The notes under the pieces: generated by a model | Seen by the model: only the letters and a program-made list of their open reading frames with translations | Database searches by the model: none | What the model was told of the DNA's origin: nothing | Part shown: positions 34,675-43,451 of the stretch, piece after piece | Layout of the letters: the number at the start of each line of letters is the position of its first letter | Position numbering within the stretch: the first letter of the stretch is position 1 | NCBI GenBank assembly: GCA_902494195.1 | Contig: CABUSH010000001.1 | Location: 62,001 to 126,000, forward strand | Source of the DNA: an uncultured Collinsella sp. | Lineage (GTDB): Bacteria > Actinomycetota > Coriobacteriia > Coriobacteriales > Coriobacteriaceae | Direction of reading: 5' to 3' | DNA: 64,000 bases | Made by a program: the position numbers and the translations under genes

Positions 34675-35366
34675 GTATCCGCGACAACCTTGATATCTCG
34701 GCCTATCTGGTGCTCGGCCCCGAAAACACGCTCGGGCGCCCCGTGGGCGATGTGGTGGCCCAGGCACTCGACGCCGGCTTTACCTGCATCCAGGTGCGCT
34801 CCAAGGTGGCAAGCGCCCGCGAGATCATTGCGCTGACCGGTGACGCCGCGCAGGCAATCGCACAGGCCGGCAAGACCGGTCAGGTCGCTTTGCTGATTGA
34901 CGACCGCCTGGACTGCGTACTCGCCGCGCGCGAGCAGGGCATTGCTGTCGACGGCGTGCACGTGGGTCAGAGCGACATTCCCGTCGAGGTCTGTCGCAAG
35001 CTGCTGGGGCCCAACGCCATCGTGGGCCTTTCCGCCCGTTGCGAGGAGATGCTCGAGTACGTCAAGACCGCCGACATGAGCCTAGTCGACTACCTGGGCA
35101 TCGGCCCACTCCACGAGACCGAGACCAAGCGCGACTGCGGACGCGCGGCCGACGGCTCTATCATCACCAAGAGCTTTGAGGACCTGGCCGCCCTCCACGC
35201 GGCAAGCCCCGTGCCCATCGTGGTGGGCGGCGGCGTCAAGACGGCCGACCTGCCACAGCTCAAGGCCACCGGCGTCGACGGCTTTTTCGTGGTGAGCGCC
35301 GTCTGCAGCGCCGATGACCCCTACGCCGCGGCCAAGGAGCTCGTCGACACCTGGCAGCAGGCGTAA
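34671..35366 (+). CDS. thiE: Thiamine-phosphate synthase
   Basis: 231 residues. It joins HMP-pyrophosphate and thiazole phosphate to give thiamine phosphate. Motifs are FTCIQVRSK, LLIDDRLD, GVHVGQSD, YLGIGPLHETETK and VVGGGVK, as in ThiE. AGGAGG precedes the overlapping ATG. No thiD or thiC is seen, so HMP must be supplied by other genes or by uptake. Confidence 0.95.
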   Translation: MSIRDNLDISAYLVLGPENTLGRPVGDVVAQALDAGFTCIQVRSKVASAREIIALTGDAAQAIAQAGKTGQVALLIDDRLDCVLAAREQGIAVDGVHVGQSDIPVEVCRKLLGPNAIVGLSARCEEMLEYVKTADMSLVDYLGIGPLHETETKRDCGRAADGSIITKSFEDLAALHAASPVPIVVGGGVKTADLPQLKATGVDGFFVVSAVCSADDPYAAAKELVDTWQQA

Positions 35367-35410
35367 GTCTAGGCCGAGCAGCTGATTCGCAGCCTCATAT
35401 ATTCAGCAAT

Positions 35411-35456
35411 GGAAAGCGCATCCCAGTTTGAGCCTCCATTCCGGGATGCGCTTTCC
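35411..35456. terminator. Bidirectional terminator between thiE and patatin
   Basis: GGAAAGCGCATCCC (35411-35424) pairs perfectly with its complement at 35443-35456 between converging genes. Confidence 0.75.
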
Positions 35457-35478
35457 GCCGAGATGGCGGCAGCAGCCT

Positions 35479-36348
35479 CTACCCTGCCAGATATGCCTCC
35501 AGTGCCGGCAAGGTCGCCTCCGCATCGCGGCGACCAATCTGGTAGATGCGCTCAAGTTCATCGGGCTCGCGACACAGCGACGGCACCTTCACCGATTCGC
35601 TCGGACGCACCACAAAGATCTCGCCGGCAGCCTCGCGACGTGCCAGGTCATCGAGCGTGGCATTGTAGACCTCATGCCGGTGCTCAAGCGCTGCGACAAA
35701 CTCCGGATAGTGACGGAACACGCGCCGCAGCATGGGCATCACGCTGTTGGGCTGCTTCACAAAGCCCGCCGGCTGCGTGAGTACCACGATATTGCGGTCA
35801 TACCCCTGCGCAAACAGCCACGCGCTGGGAATAGAATCAGCCACGCCGCCATCCAGATACTTATGCCCGTCAATAGCAACGGGACGCGTCGCCACGGGAA
35901 TTGCCGACGACGCCCGAATCCACTCGATATCGCGCTCGTCGCCATACGGCAGATCGTGATAGACGGCCTTGCCCGTCTCGATATCGGTACACACGCACGT
36001 AAATCGCATGGGACAGGTGCGATACGCCTCCAAGTCGATAGGATCGCGCTCGATAGGCACCTCGTGATAAGCAAAGTCGGCATTGTACATATCGCCGGTT
36101 CGCAGCCAGCTGGTCACGCTCGCATAGCGCTTGTCGGCGCAATAGGCCTTGTTATAGCGAATGGCGCGGCCGATCTGGCGCGATTTAAAGTTGTAGCCAA
36201 ACGCCGCGCCCGCCGAGACGCCCACCATATGGTCGCAGGTCAAACCGTGCTCCATCCAAACGTCGAGCACGCCCGCCGTATACATACCGCGGTAGCCGCC
36301 TCCCTCGAGCGCCAGCCCCACCGTGCGCGTCATATTTGACTGTGCCAT
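35479..36348 (-). CDS. Patatin-like phospholipase
   Basis: 289 residues. The patatin motifs are all present: GGGYRG oxyanion site, GVSAGA nucleophile Ser, and LDGGVADSIP with the catalytic Asp. It hydrolyses acyl esters of lipids in the cytosol. This is the DUF6363-tailed YjjU type common in gut bacteria. The ATG at 36348 with GGAGAT upstream is preferred; the frame is open to 36432 but without conserved residues. Confidence 0.92.
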   Translation of the reverse strand: MAQSNMTRTVGLALEGGGYRGMYTAGVLDVWMEHGLTCDHMVGVSAGAAFGYNFKSRQIGRAIRYNKAYCADKRYASVTSWLRTGDMYNADFAYHEVPIERDPIDLEAYRTCPMRFTCVCTDIETGKAVYHDLPYGDERDIEWIRASSAIPVATRPVAIDGHKYLDGGVADSIPSAWLFAQGYDRNIVVLTQPAGFVKQPNSVMPMLRRVFRHYPEFVAALEHRHEVYNATLDDLARREAAGEIFVVRPSESVKVPSLCREPDELERIYQIGRRDAEATLPALEAYLAG

Positions 36349-36478
36349 GCGACCATCTCCGTTCCTGCGTTTTAAAACGGGACAAGTATACCCGTCAACA
36401 TATATCGTCCCAGTCGCATTTTTATCGAACATCGCATCGTCGCGCTACCGCTTGTCGAATAATAGCCGCCCACAGCAT

Positions 36479-36502
36479 GTGCACCCATATATAATTGTGC
36501 AC
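36479..36502. promoter_or_regulatory. Paired GTGCAC sites flanking a TATAAT box
   Basis: GTGCAC at 36479-36484 and 36497-36502 bracket TATAAT. This is in the 324-bp region between the divergent patatin and cyclic-di-GMP genes; the rest shows no gene. Confidence 0.4.
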
Positions 36503-36672
36503 TATTGTTTACACTACTCAGCTGTTATCAACAGCGAACATTAGCCGACAAATTAACTCAACAACGCGGCAAGGCGGGGGCCTGGATACATGCAAAGCGC
36601 TGAGCAACGACGCGTGTACACAACGAGCTCGCCCGACGCAATCCGCCCCGACCTCAGAAAGTCGCTTAGAAC

Positions 36673-38631
36673 ATGGAAACTGTCAGCAATTACACCGAAA
36701 CGCTCGAAAAGACCGTCCGCGACCTTCTCGAACGGCAGGAGGATCTGATCAGGACTGCCTTTACCGACCAGCTTACCGGGCTTGGCAACCGTGGCGGCTT
36801 TGCCCGTTCCCTCGAGGAGCTCTGGGAGCAGGACGCCCCCGTTACCATGGCGTTCATCGATATCGACAATCTCAAGCACTGCAACGACGTCTTTGGGCAT
36901 GACGAGGGCAACCGCTATATCTTGCAGGTAAGTCTCTATCTTAAGCTGTATATGAAGGTGGGCGAAGCGGCGTTTCGCATAGGCGGCGACGAGTTTGCCA
37001 TCCTATCTACGATTGCAACCGAGGACGACCTCGCCGAACGTCTGAAACACTGCCGAACGGTTCTGCTCAAAAACAACGATTCCGAGATGCCCCACTCGTT
37101 TAGCTACGGAGTGTCACATGCCGACCCCGCCCTGGGCGAAGCTTCCAATCGCATGACGCTCGATGCCGACCATCGCATGTACGACTACAAGCTACGTCAT
37201 GCCATGCACCTCGATCGACGCAATATCACGCAAGTCCACGCCGACGACTTCGAAATAAGCGATCGTATTTTTGACGCCTTTTCGATGCTCAACGAGGGCC
37301 GTTATTTCTTTATCGAGAACTTGGACAAACATCGCACCCTTTGGTCACAAGGTGCCTTGCGCGATCTTGGCCTTCCCTCGGAGCACATAGACAACTGTCG
37401 CGATTACTGGAAAACGCGCGTCCATCCCGACGACCTTGAGGCCTGCATCAACGACATCGACCAAGTCTACAACGGCACCAAGCACCGTCGCGTCATGCAG
37501 TATCGTGTGCGCAACGCCGTCGGCGACTACGTCCTTTGCCGTGCTCGCGGGTTTCGTATCGACGGCGACGGAAATGTCCCCTCGCTCTATGTCGGCGAGC
37601 TCGTCAACCACTCACTTGCCGAAACCGTCGACGCTGCCACAGGCCTCGGAACGCAGCGCATGCTGGTCAACGCCATCGACGCCTGCCGCCGCGATCGTTG
37701 CGAGACAGGGCTTATAGCGGTGCGCGTTCGTGGCACGACAAAACTCAACGAGCTCTACGGGGCCGAGGCTGTCGACAACATGCTTGCCGAATACGCAGGC
37801 CGCATGCTGTCGATCACCCGCGGCAGGAGCCGGGTCTACCGTTCACGAAGCGTCCAGTTCGTCGTGCTCAGCAACGAACTAGACCACGAGGCATTCGAGC
37901 AACTGACCCGCCACCTTAAAGAGGCCGTTTTCGCTCCTGTTCGAATCGCAGGCGACACCATTACTCCCGTCTGCCTTGTCGTCCCAGCCTTTTACGAGCA
38001 CTTAGCCCATCAAGCGACCGCCGTTTTAGGCGAACTCGACCGTCGCCTTCGCACGGCCGGCGGGCTTGTTCCCAACGACAGCCTCCCCATACCCGAGGCG
38101 GAGCGCAAAAGCGCCATAGCCGAACGTATCGACTCGCTCACGGGCCTCTATCGACCCAGCGAGTTTATGCGGCGCGCCAACGCATTTCTCGAGGCAAGGC
38201 GCAACGGCACCTGGTGCATCGCCACAGTCGACATGGGCCACATGCGCCTGTTTAATGAATGGCACGGCCAGGCCGAGGGCGACCGCGTACTCGCCGATGT
38301 GGGCACGGTCCTCAAGGACATCGAGAATGCCGATATGGGCGTCGCAGGGTACTGGGGCCAAGATGACTTTTGTGTACTCATCCCCTTTAAGCACATCACC
38401 GTCCATCAAATCTACAACCGCGTTCGCGAGGCCGTAGCCAGACATGATGACGGCGTAGGTTTTGGCCGTCCATGGGCGTTTACCCCATCGACTCCAATGA
38501 GGAAATCACCATCGATGCGCAGGCAAAGGCCATGTTTACCAATCGACGCGCAAAAAACGACTTTAAGGAGCGCATTGCTATTTTCCGCCCCGCGGAGTAC
38601 GAGCGCGAAGTCGCGTTCCACCGCACGCTGA
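36673..38631 (+). CDS. GGDEF-PAS-GGDEF part of a frameshifted cyclic-di-GMP protein
   Basis: As read, 652 residues. Residues 27-160 are an intact diguanylate cyclase domain (TDQLTGLGNR, FIDIDNLKHCNDVFGHDEGN, RIGGDEF at about 102-108). A PAS-like domain follows (about 210-310), then a degenerate GGDEF-like domain and a third with WGQDDF in place of GGDEF. The homology stops near 38460 (DDGVGFG); the last ~55 residues are out of frame. The proper continuation is the EAL-containing frame that overlaps from 38472. Together 36673-39389 would encode one ~905-residue protein. The frameshift maps to the TTTT of GTAGGTTTTGGCC. Confidence 0.85.
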   Translation: METVSNYTETLEKTVRDLLERQEDLIRTAFTDQLTGLGNRGGFARSLEELWEQDAPVTMAFIDIDNLKHCNDVFGHDEGNRYILQVSLYLKLYMKVGEAAFRIGGDEFAILSTIATEDDLAERLKHCRTVLLKNNDSEMPHSFSYGVSHADPALGEASNRMTLDADHRMYDYKLRHAMHLDRRNITQVHADDFEISDRIFDAFSMLNEGRYFFIENLDKHRTLWSQGALRDLGLPSEHIDNCRDYWKTRVHPDDLEACINDIDQVYNGTKHRRVMQYRVRNAVGDYVLCRARGFRIDGDGNVPSLYVGELVNHSLAETVDAATGLGTQRMLVNAIDACRRDRCETGLIAVRVRGTTKLNELYGAEAVDNMLAEYAGRMLSITRGRSRVYRSRSVQFVVLSNELDHEAFEQLTRHLKEAVFAPVRIAGDTITPVCLVVPAFYEHLAHQATAVLGELDRRLRTAGGLVPNDSLPIPEAERKSAIAERIDSLTGLYRPSEFMRRANAFLEARRNGTWCIATVDMGHMRLFNEWHGQAEGDRVLADVGTVLKDIENADMGVAGYWGQDDFCVLIPFKHITVHQIYNRVREAVARHDDGVGFGRPWAFTPSTPMRKSPSMRRQRPCLPIDAQKTTLRSALLFSAPRSTSAKSRSTAR

Positions 38632-39389
38632 CCGAATTCCAGTACGCGCTGTCAAATGGTCGCATCACGTACTATCTTCAGCCCCAGGTCGATATGGAAA
38701 CCGGCGAGATTATTGGCGCCGAAGCACTCACCCGCTGGATTGACAAGGACGGCTCTCTCATTTCGCCCGCAACGTTTATCCCCGCACTCGAGGAAAGCGG
38801 CTTTGTAGTGACGCTCGACAAGTACATTTGGCAGGGTGTCGCCATATGGCTTCGCGAGCGTCTCGATCGCCGTCTTCGTGTGGTTCCGGTCTCGCTTAAT
38901 GTGTCGCGCGTGGATATCCTTGCCTGCGACGTTGCCGAACATATGGGGGCGCTCGCCACCCAATACAACCTACCGCCCGAGCTCATGCGTATCGAGATCA
39001 CCGAGACGGCTTATACGGGAGAATCCGAGGCCGTGGATAAGCTGACCGCAGATCTGCACACCCGCGGCTTCTCGACCTATATGGACGATTTTGGCACCGG
39101 TCAGTCCACGCTCGCGATGCTCAAGAACGTCAACGTCGACGTCATCAAGCTCGACCGCACCTTTGTGCCCACCGACCGCGATCAAGGCCGCAGCACGCAA
39201 ATCATTTCATCGATGCTCGAAATGGCGCAGTCGCTCCATCTGCCCGTCGTGGTCGAAGGCGTCGAGACAAATGAGCAGGCGAACATGCTACGACAAATGG
39301 GCGCCCGCTACGCTCAGGGCTTCCTCTACTACCGCCCCATGCCGGCGAAGGATTTTGAGGCATTGCTCGATGGTGGCAATAACAACTGA
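38472..39389 (+). CDS. EAL (c-di-GMP phosphodiesterase) part of the frameshifted protein
   Basis: About 305 residues in the -1 frame relative to the preceding gene. It begins with the end of the third GGDEF-like domain (PSMGVYPIDS) and continues with a complete EAL domain: GAEALTRW, NVSRVDI, RIEITETAYT, MDDFGTGQSTL, IKLDRTFV, VVVEGVET and QGFLYYRP, so phosphodiesterase activity is likely. No ribosome site precedes its ATG, which supports it being the C-terminal part of the gene at 36673 and not a separate gene. Confidence 0.82.
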   Translation: MGVYPIDSNEEITIDAQAKAMFTNRRAKNDFKERIAIFRPAEYEREVAFHRTLTEFQYALSNGRITYYLQPQVDMETGEIIGAEALTRWIDKDGSLISPATFIPALEESGFVVTLDKYIWQGVAIWLRERLDRRLRVVPVSLNVSRVDILACDVAEHMGALATQYNLPPELMRIEITETAYTGESEAVDKLTADLHTRGFSTYMDDFGTGQSTLAMLKNVNVDVIKLDRTFVPTDRDQGRSTQIISSMLEMAQSLHLPVVVEGVETNEQANMLRQMGARYAQGFLYYRPMPAKDFEALLDGGNNN

Positions 39390-39447
39390 TACGCTCGCGC
39401 GCAAAACGCCACCGTCGAAGGGGACATTTGTCTTCATTAGCTAACTT

Positions 39448-39478
39448 ATATCCCCAATTCAAACCGAATTGGGGATAT
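39448..39478. repeat. Perfect palindrome between the two c-di-GMP genes
   Basis: ATATCCCCAATTC (39448-39460) and GAATTGGGGATAT (39466-39478) form a 13-bp stem with a 5-nt loop. It may end the upstream transcript or act as an operator for the next gene, which starts 38 bp later. Confidence 0.6.
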
Positions 39479-39516
39479 GATACAAACCGTTGTTCCGCCC
39501 AAGGAGGTTATCCATC

Positions 39517-41046
39517 ATGAACGAGTCATATCGCCTGGGCGAGCAATCGATTATTGCCTATCTTCAGCGACTTGCGAACGGCGTCTCGACCGCTGAACTC
39601 GATGTTGCCGCGCTGCCTGCTGAGCTACACGCCGTTGGTGAGCAACTGCAAAAGACGCATGCCATCCTGCAACAAGAGCGCCAGCTGCTTGAGCGCAACG
39701 CCTATATCGATCCGCTCACCAACTTGGGCAACCGCAACGGATTCGACCGTCACGTCGAGCAACTCTGGCGCAAAGGCGACCCCTTCACCTGCGCCTATAT
39801 TGACATCGACCATCTCAAGCATTGCAACGATAGGTTTGGCCACGCCGAAGGCAATCGCTATATTCTGAGCATCTGCCGCACGCTCTCCGAAACCATGGAG
39901 CACGATGAGATGCTGTTCCGTATCGGTGGAGACGAGTTTGTGCTCATCTCGCCCTCCGCAAACGAGATTGAACTCGAGCAGCGCTTGGAGCAGGTGCGTA
40001 CCAGGCTGATCGAGGCGAGCTCAGGTGGCAAGGCGCCCATGATCGGCAGCTTTAGCTTTGGCTGCTCGCGCGTCGATCCACTTGCTGGCGACACGCGTCG
40101 CCAGATGACGATGGATGCCGATCGCAAGATGTATCGCTATAAGCTTATGCATCGTGTGCAGCAACCGAAAGACGATGACGCGCCGCAACGCCCAATCGTC
40201 GATCAGCTTCCCTGCAACGACCGGGTGTTCCAAGCGATCTCCATGAGCTCCGAGACGCGCTATCCGTTTATCCTCAATCTCGATACGGGAGAATCGCAAT
40301 GGTCGGTTAACGCCGTGCGCGATTTTGACCTGCCCTCCCAGCACCCTTTTAACTCACTCGACATGTGGCTCGCCCGTGTCCATCCCGAGGACCGCGACAA
40401 CGTACGTGCCGAGCTCGACATGGTGATAAACGGCACGTGGCACTTCCACTACATGCAGTATCGCGTAATGGATGCCACCGGAAAATACGTGCTTTGCGAC
40501 TGCACGGGCTACCGCTTGGACGGCACCGATACCGAGCCCGGCATGTATGTGGGCATTATCATCAACCGAAGCTTGGCAGATACGACCGATTCCGTGACCG
40601 GCTTGGGCGATATTCACGCCCTGGTCAACGCCATTGGCGAAATGCGTCGCGTGGCGCGCAAGGCAGGCTTTATTGCCATCAAAATCGACGATATCGCTCA
40701 GGTCAATGCCCGCTTTGGCTTTGATGCGGGCGACCGCGTTTTGGCAGAAAGCGCCGCCTGCCTCATGGAATGCTCGCGCGGCAAGGGTCGCCTGTTCCGC
40801 TCGACGGGGCCGACGTTCGCGGCGCTTTTCGACGACTTTGATCCCGAAGAGACCGACGCGATCGCAGAAGAAATCGAGCGGTTCCTGGGTTCTCCCGTGC
40901 TCATCGGCTCGCTTGAATATCAGCCACCCATTCGTGTGGCGACACTTCATCTGGACGCTGTCGATCGACAACCCGTTTCCATTTTGAACGAGCTCAAAGC
41001 GCGGCTTATAGAGGCACCGCAAGTACCGGGTACCAAGCTGGACTAG
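39517..41046 (+). CDS. GGDEF-PAS diguanylate cyclase, paralogue without EAL
   Basis: 509 residues, similar in layout and sequence to the N-terminal two thirds of the upstream gene: GGDEF domain with IDPLTNLGNR, YIDIDHLKHCNDRFGHAEGN and RIGGDEF (about 135-141), then a PAS-like domain with ARVHPEDR, then a degenerate GGDEF-like domain. No EAL domain follows. There is no membrane segment, so it is cytosolic; the N-terminal ~60 residues look coiled-coil. AAGGAGG precedes the ATG. The tandem pair probably arose by duplication. Confidence 0.9.
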   Translation: MNESYRLGEQSIIAYLQRLANGVSTAELDVAALPAELHAVGEQLQKTHAILQQERQLLERNAYIDPLTNLGNRNGFDRHVEQLWRKGDPFTCAYIDIDHLKHCNDRFGHAEGNRYILSICRTLSETMEHDEMLFRIGGDEFVLISPSANEIELEQRLEQVRTRLIEASSGGKAPMIGSFSFGCSRVDPLAGDTRRQMTMDADRKMYRYKLMHRVQQPKDDDAPQRPIVDQLPCNDRVFQAISMSSETRYPFILNLDTGESQWSVNAVRDFDLPSQHPFNSLDMWLARVHPEDRDNVRAELDMVINGTWHFHYMQYRVMDATGKYVLCDCTGYRLDGTDTEPGMYVGIIINRSLADTTDSVTGLGDIHALVNAIGEMRRVARKAGFIAIKIDDIAQVNARFGFDAGDRVLAESAACLMECSRGKGRLFRSTGPTFAALFDDFDPEETDAIAEEIERFLGSPVLIGSLEYQPPIRVATLHLDAVDRQPVSILNELKARLIEAPQVPGTKLD

Positions 41047-41157
41047 CGTTGTGGGGCGCGACGTGAAACACAAGCCGTTTCACATCGCGCCCCACGCCAT
41101 CTACCCTCTCGTGCGATAATCCTCCGCAGAAGTCACCGACAGCAGAGGGAGTTTGTG

Positions 41158-41781
41158 ATGAAGGTTCTTTTGGTCAATGGCAGTCCCAAGGCAAACGGCA
41201 ACACCGCCCGCGCACTCGCCGAGGTCGCCGAGCAGCTCAATGCCGAAGGCATTGATACCGAGGTGTTTCAGCTGGGCGCCAAGCCCATTCGCGACTGCAT
41301 CGGCTGCGGTCAGTGCGGCAAACTTGGCGGTCGCTGTACCTTTGACGACGACGTGGTGAACGAGCTCATCGCTGCCGCCGAGCAGGCCGACGGTTTTGTC
41401 TTTGGCTCGCCCGTCTACTACGCGCACCCCAGCGGCCGCATCCTTTCGGCCCTCGATCGCGCCTTCTATGCAGGCGGGCATGCCTTTGAGCACAAACCCG
41501 GCGCCGCAGTCGCCGTCGCCCGTCGCGGCGGCACGTCGACCACCTTCGATGTGCTCAACAAGTACTTCACCATTAAGCAAATGCCCGTGGTTGCTTCCAC
41601 CTACTGGAACAACGTGTTTGGCCGCGTGCCCGGTGACGCCGATGGGGACGCCGAGGGCCTTGCCACCATGCGAAACATCGGCAAGAACATGGCCTGGCTC
41701 CTGCGCTGCATCGAGGCAGGTCAGGCCGCCGGTATCAACGCGCCCGAAGCCGATCGCGCAACAACCAACTTCATTCGATAG
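41158..41781 (+). CDS. Flavodoxin-family NAD(P)H-dependent FMN reductase
   Basis: 207 residues. LLVNGSPKANGNTA is the FMN-phosphate loop of the NADPH-dependent FMN reductase/iron-sulfur flavoprotein family. CIGCGQCGKLGGRC resembles the Cys cluster of iron-sulfur flavoproteins, so an iron-sulfur centre is possible. FGSPVYYAHPSGRILSALDRAFY is the second flavin loop. GAGGGAG precedes the ATG at 41158. It is 16 bp upstream of the ArsC/Spx-like gene; the pair is likely an operon. Confidence 0.9.
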   Translation: MKVLLVNGSPKANGNTARALAEVAEQLNAEGIDTEVFQLGAKPIRDCIGCGQCGKLGGRCTFDDDVVNELIAAAEQADGFVFGSPVYYAHPSGRILSALDRAFYAGGHAFEHKPGAAVAVARRGGTSTTFDVLNKYFTIKQMPVVASTYWNNVFGRVPGDADGDAEGLATMRNIGKNMAWLLRCIEAGQAAGINAPEADRATTNFIR

Positions 41782-41797
41782 AGCGGCGGAACATACT

Positions 41798-42139
41798 ATG
41801 AACGTGCAAATCTTCGGCACCAAGAAGTCCTTTGATACCAAGAAGGCGCAGCGTTATTTTAAGGAGCGCCGCATTAAGGTGCAGTTTATTGACCTTAAGG
41901 AAAAGGAGATGAGCAAAGGCGAGCTCACGAGCGTGATGCAGGCGGTCGGCGGCATCGACAAGCTGCTCAACCCCAAGGCTAAGGACGAGGAGACGCTCGC
42001 GCTCATCCAGCACCTCACCCCTAGCCAGCGCTTCGATAAACTGCTCGAGAATCAGCAGGTTCTAGCCGAGCCCATCGTGCGCAACGGCAAAAAGGCCACC
42101 GTCGGTTATTGCCCCGATGTGTGGGGAGCCTGGGAGTAG
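41798..42139 (+). CDS. ArsC/Spx-family thioredoxin-fold protein without the catalytic Cys
   Basis: 113 residues with the ArsC/Spx/YffB fold. The N-terminal segment is QIFGTKKSFDTKKAQRYF; where relatives have a Cys before DTVKKA or in CxxC, this protein has Ser-Phe. The only Cys is near the C-terminus (YCPDVW). It retains LLNPKAK and EPIVRNGKKATVGY. It is therefore probably not an arsenate reductase and may act as a binding or regulatory protein. GGCGGA precedes the ATG. Co-transcribed with the flavodoxin-type reductase. Confidence 0.82.
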   Translation: MNVQIFGTKKSFDTKKAQRYFKERRIKVQFIDLKEKEMSKGELTSVMQAVGGIDKLLNPKAKDEETLALIQHLTPSQRFDKLLENQQVLAEPIVRNGKKATVGYCPDVWGAWE

Positions 42140-42225
42140 CCTGTGTTATTTGCCGGCGCGTGGGTATAAGAGCAGGCGTTTGGCATAAGATTTAACTGTA
42201 AGCCATGTCTAACAAAGGAGGGCAC

Positions 42226-43356
42226 ATGCCCAACAAACCCGTGAAGATCATCATGCTTACCGGATACCTCGGTGCCGGCAAGACCACGCTGCTCAACCAC
42301 ATCCTCGCTAACGACGGCGGCATCCGCGCCGCCGTGATCGTCAACGATATCGGCGAGATCAACGTCGACGCCAGCCTTATCGCCGACGGCGGCCTTTCCG
42401 AGACCGACGACCTCATCCCGCTCACCAACGGCTGCATCTGCTGCACGCTTTCGGACGACCTTGCTAACCAGCTGCAGGGCATCGCCGATTCGGGCAACTT
42501 CGACTACATCATCATCGAGGCTTCGGGCATTTGCGAGCCTATCCCCATCGCCTACACCATCTCGAGCTTCTGCGACGAGGCCAAGGTGGGCGGCGAGCCC
42601 AAGCTCGCGCTCGACAACATCGTGGCCGTGGTCGATTGCGCCCGCATGTACGACGAGTTCAACGGCGGCCGCGACCTGCTGGCTGAGGATATCGACGAGG
42701 ACGACATCGAGAGCCTGCTCATCCAGCAGATCGAGTTTTGCTCCACGCTGATCCTCAACAAGACCGATACCGTGAGCCCTGAGCAGATCGCCGAGCTCAA
42801 GGCCATCGTGCGCAGCCTGCAGAAAGACGCTGTGATTGTCGAGGCCCAAAACGGCGAGGTCCCCATGGAGGAGCTGCTCGATACCGACCGCTTCGACTTT
42901 ATGCGCGCCTACAACTCCGCCGCCTGGATCGAGGCCATGGAGCACCCCGAGGAGCACGACGACCCCGAGGTGCTCGAGTACGACATCGAGACCTTTGTGT
43001 ACTCGCGCCGCAAGCCGTTTGACCTGCAGAAGTTCACCGATTTTGTTGAGCAGGAATGGCCCGACGAGGTCATCCGCGTCAAGGGTCCGCTGTGGCAGAC
43101 CGGCAATCCGGACATGTGCTACATGTTTGAGCAGGCCGGCCACCAGATGCGCCTGATGGAGAACGGTCTGTTTGTCGATTCTGCGCCCGAGGGCGAGAAG
43201 CAGAAGATCATCGACGAGAACCCCGAGATCATGCAAATTTGGGACGACGAGACGGGCGACCGCATGACGAGCCTGTGCATTATCGGCCGTCACATGGACA
43301 AAGATGCGCTCATCGCCTCCCTCGATGCCTGCCTGACCGACTGGCACCGCGCCTAG
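42226..43356 (+). CDS. CobW/G3E-family metallochaperone GTPase
   Basis: 376 residues. Walker A GYLGAGKTTLLNHIL, the metal-binding GCICCTL (CxCC), and G4 NKTD define the COG0523 CobW/YeiR group of zinc or other metal chaperones. The CobW C-terminal domain (about 250-370) contains YSRRKPFDLQKF and GPLWQTGNPD. The ATG at 42226 follows AAAGGAGGGCAC. It likely hands a metal to a client protein under metal limitation; the client is not indicated by neighbours. A terminator follows. Confidence 0.92.
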   Translation: MPNKPVKIIMLTGYLGAGKTTLLNHILANDGGIRAAVIVNDIGEINVDASLIADGGLSETDDLIPLTNGCICCTLSDDLANQLQGIADSGNFDYIIIEASGICEPIPIAYTISSFCDEAKVGGEPKLALDNIVAVVDCARMYDEFNGGRDLLAEDIDEDDIESLLIQQIEFCSTLILNKTDTVSPEQIAELKAIVRSLQKDAVIVEAQNGEVPMEELLDTDRFDFMRAYNSAAWIEAMEHPEEHDDPEVLEYDIETFVYSRRKPFDLQKFTDFVEQEWPDEVIRVKGPLWQTGNPDMCYMFEQAGHQMRLMENGLFVDSAPEGEKQKIIDENPEIMQIWDDETGDRMTSLCIIGRHMDKDALIASLDACLTDWHRA

Positions 43357-43395
43357 GTTTATCGAAGCGGGTATTTTTCCGCCTACGTAACCGCC

Positions 43396-43430
43396 AAACC
43401 ACCACGAAGGTGCCCTTCGTGGTGGTTTTT
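43396..43430 (+). terminator. Terminator after CobW-like gene
   Basis: AAACCACCACGAAGG pairs with CCTTCGTGGTGGTTT around a 3-nt loop, followed by TT. Confidence 0.88.
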
Positions 43431-43451
43431 CGTTCTGAGCCAAGGAGATTC

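Noticed and set aside
33448..34767. Minus-strand open frame of about 439 codons across thiM
   Set aside because: Gly/Val/His-rich shadow of thiM and the thiamine-binding gene, which have strong motifs and ribosome sites.
42106..43443. Minus-strand open frame opposite the CobW-like gene
   Set aside because: The CobW frame has Walker A, CxCC and NKTD; the antisense frame shows only biased composition.
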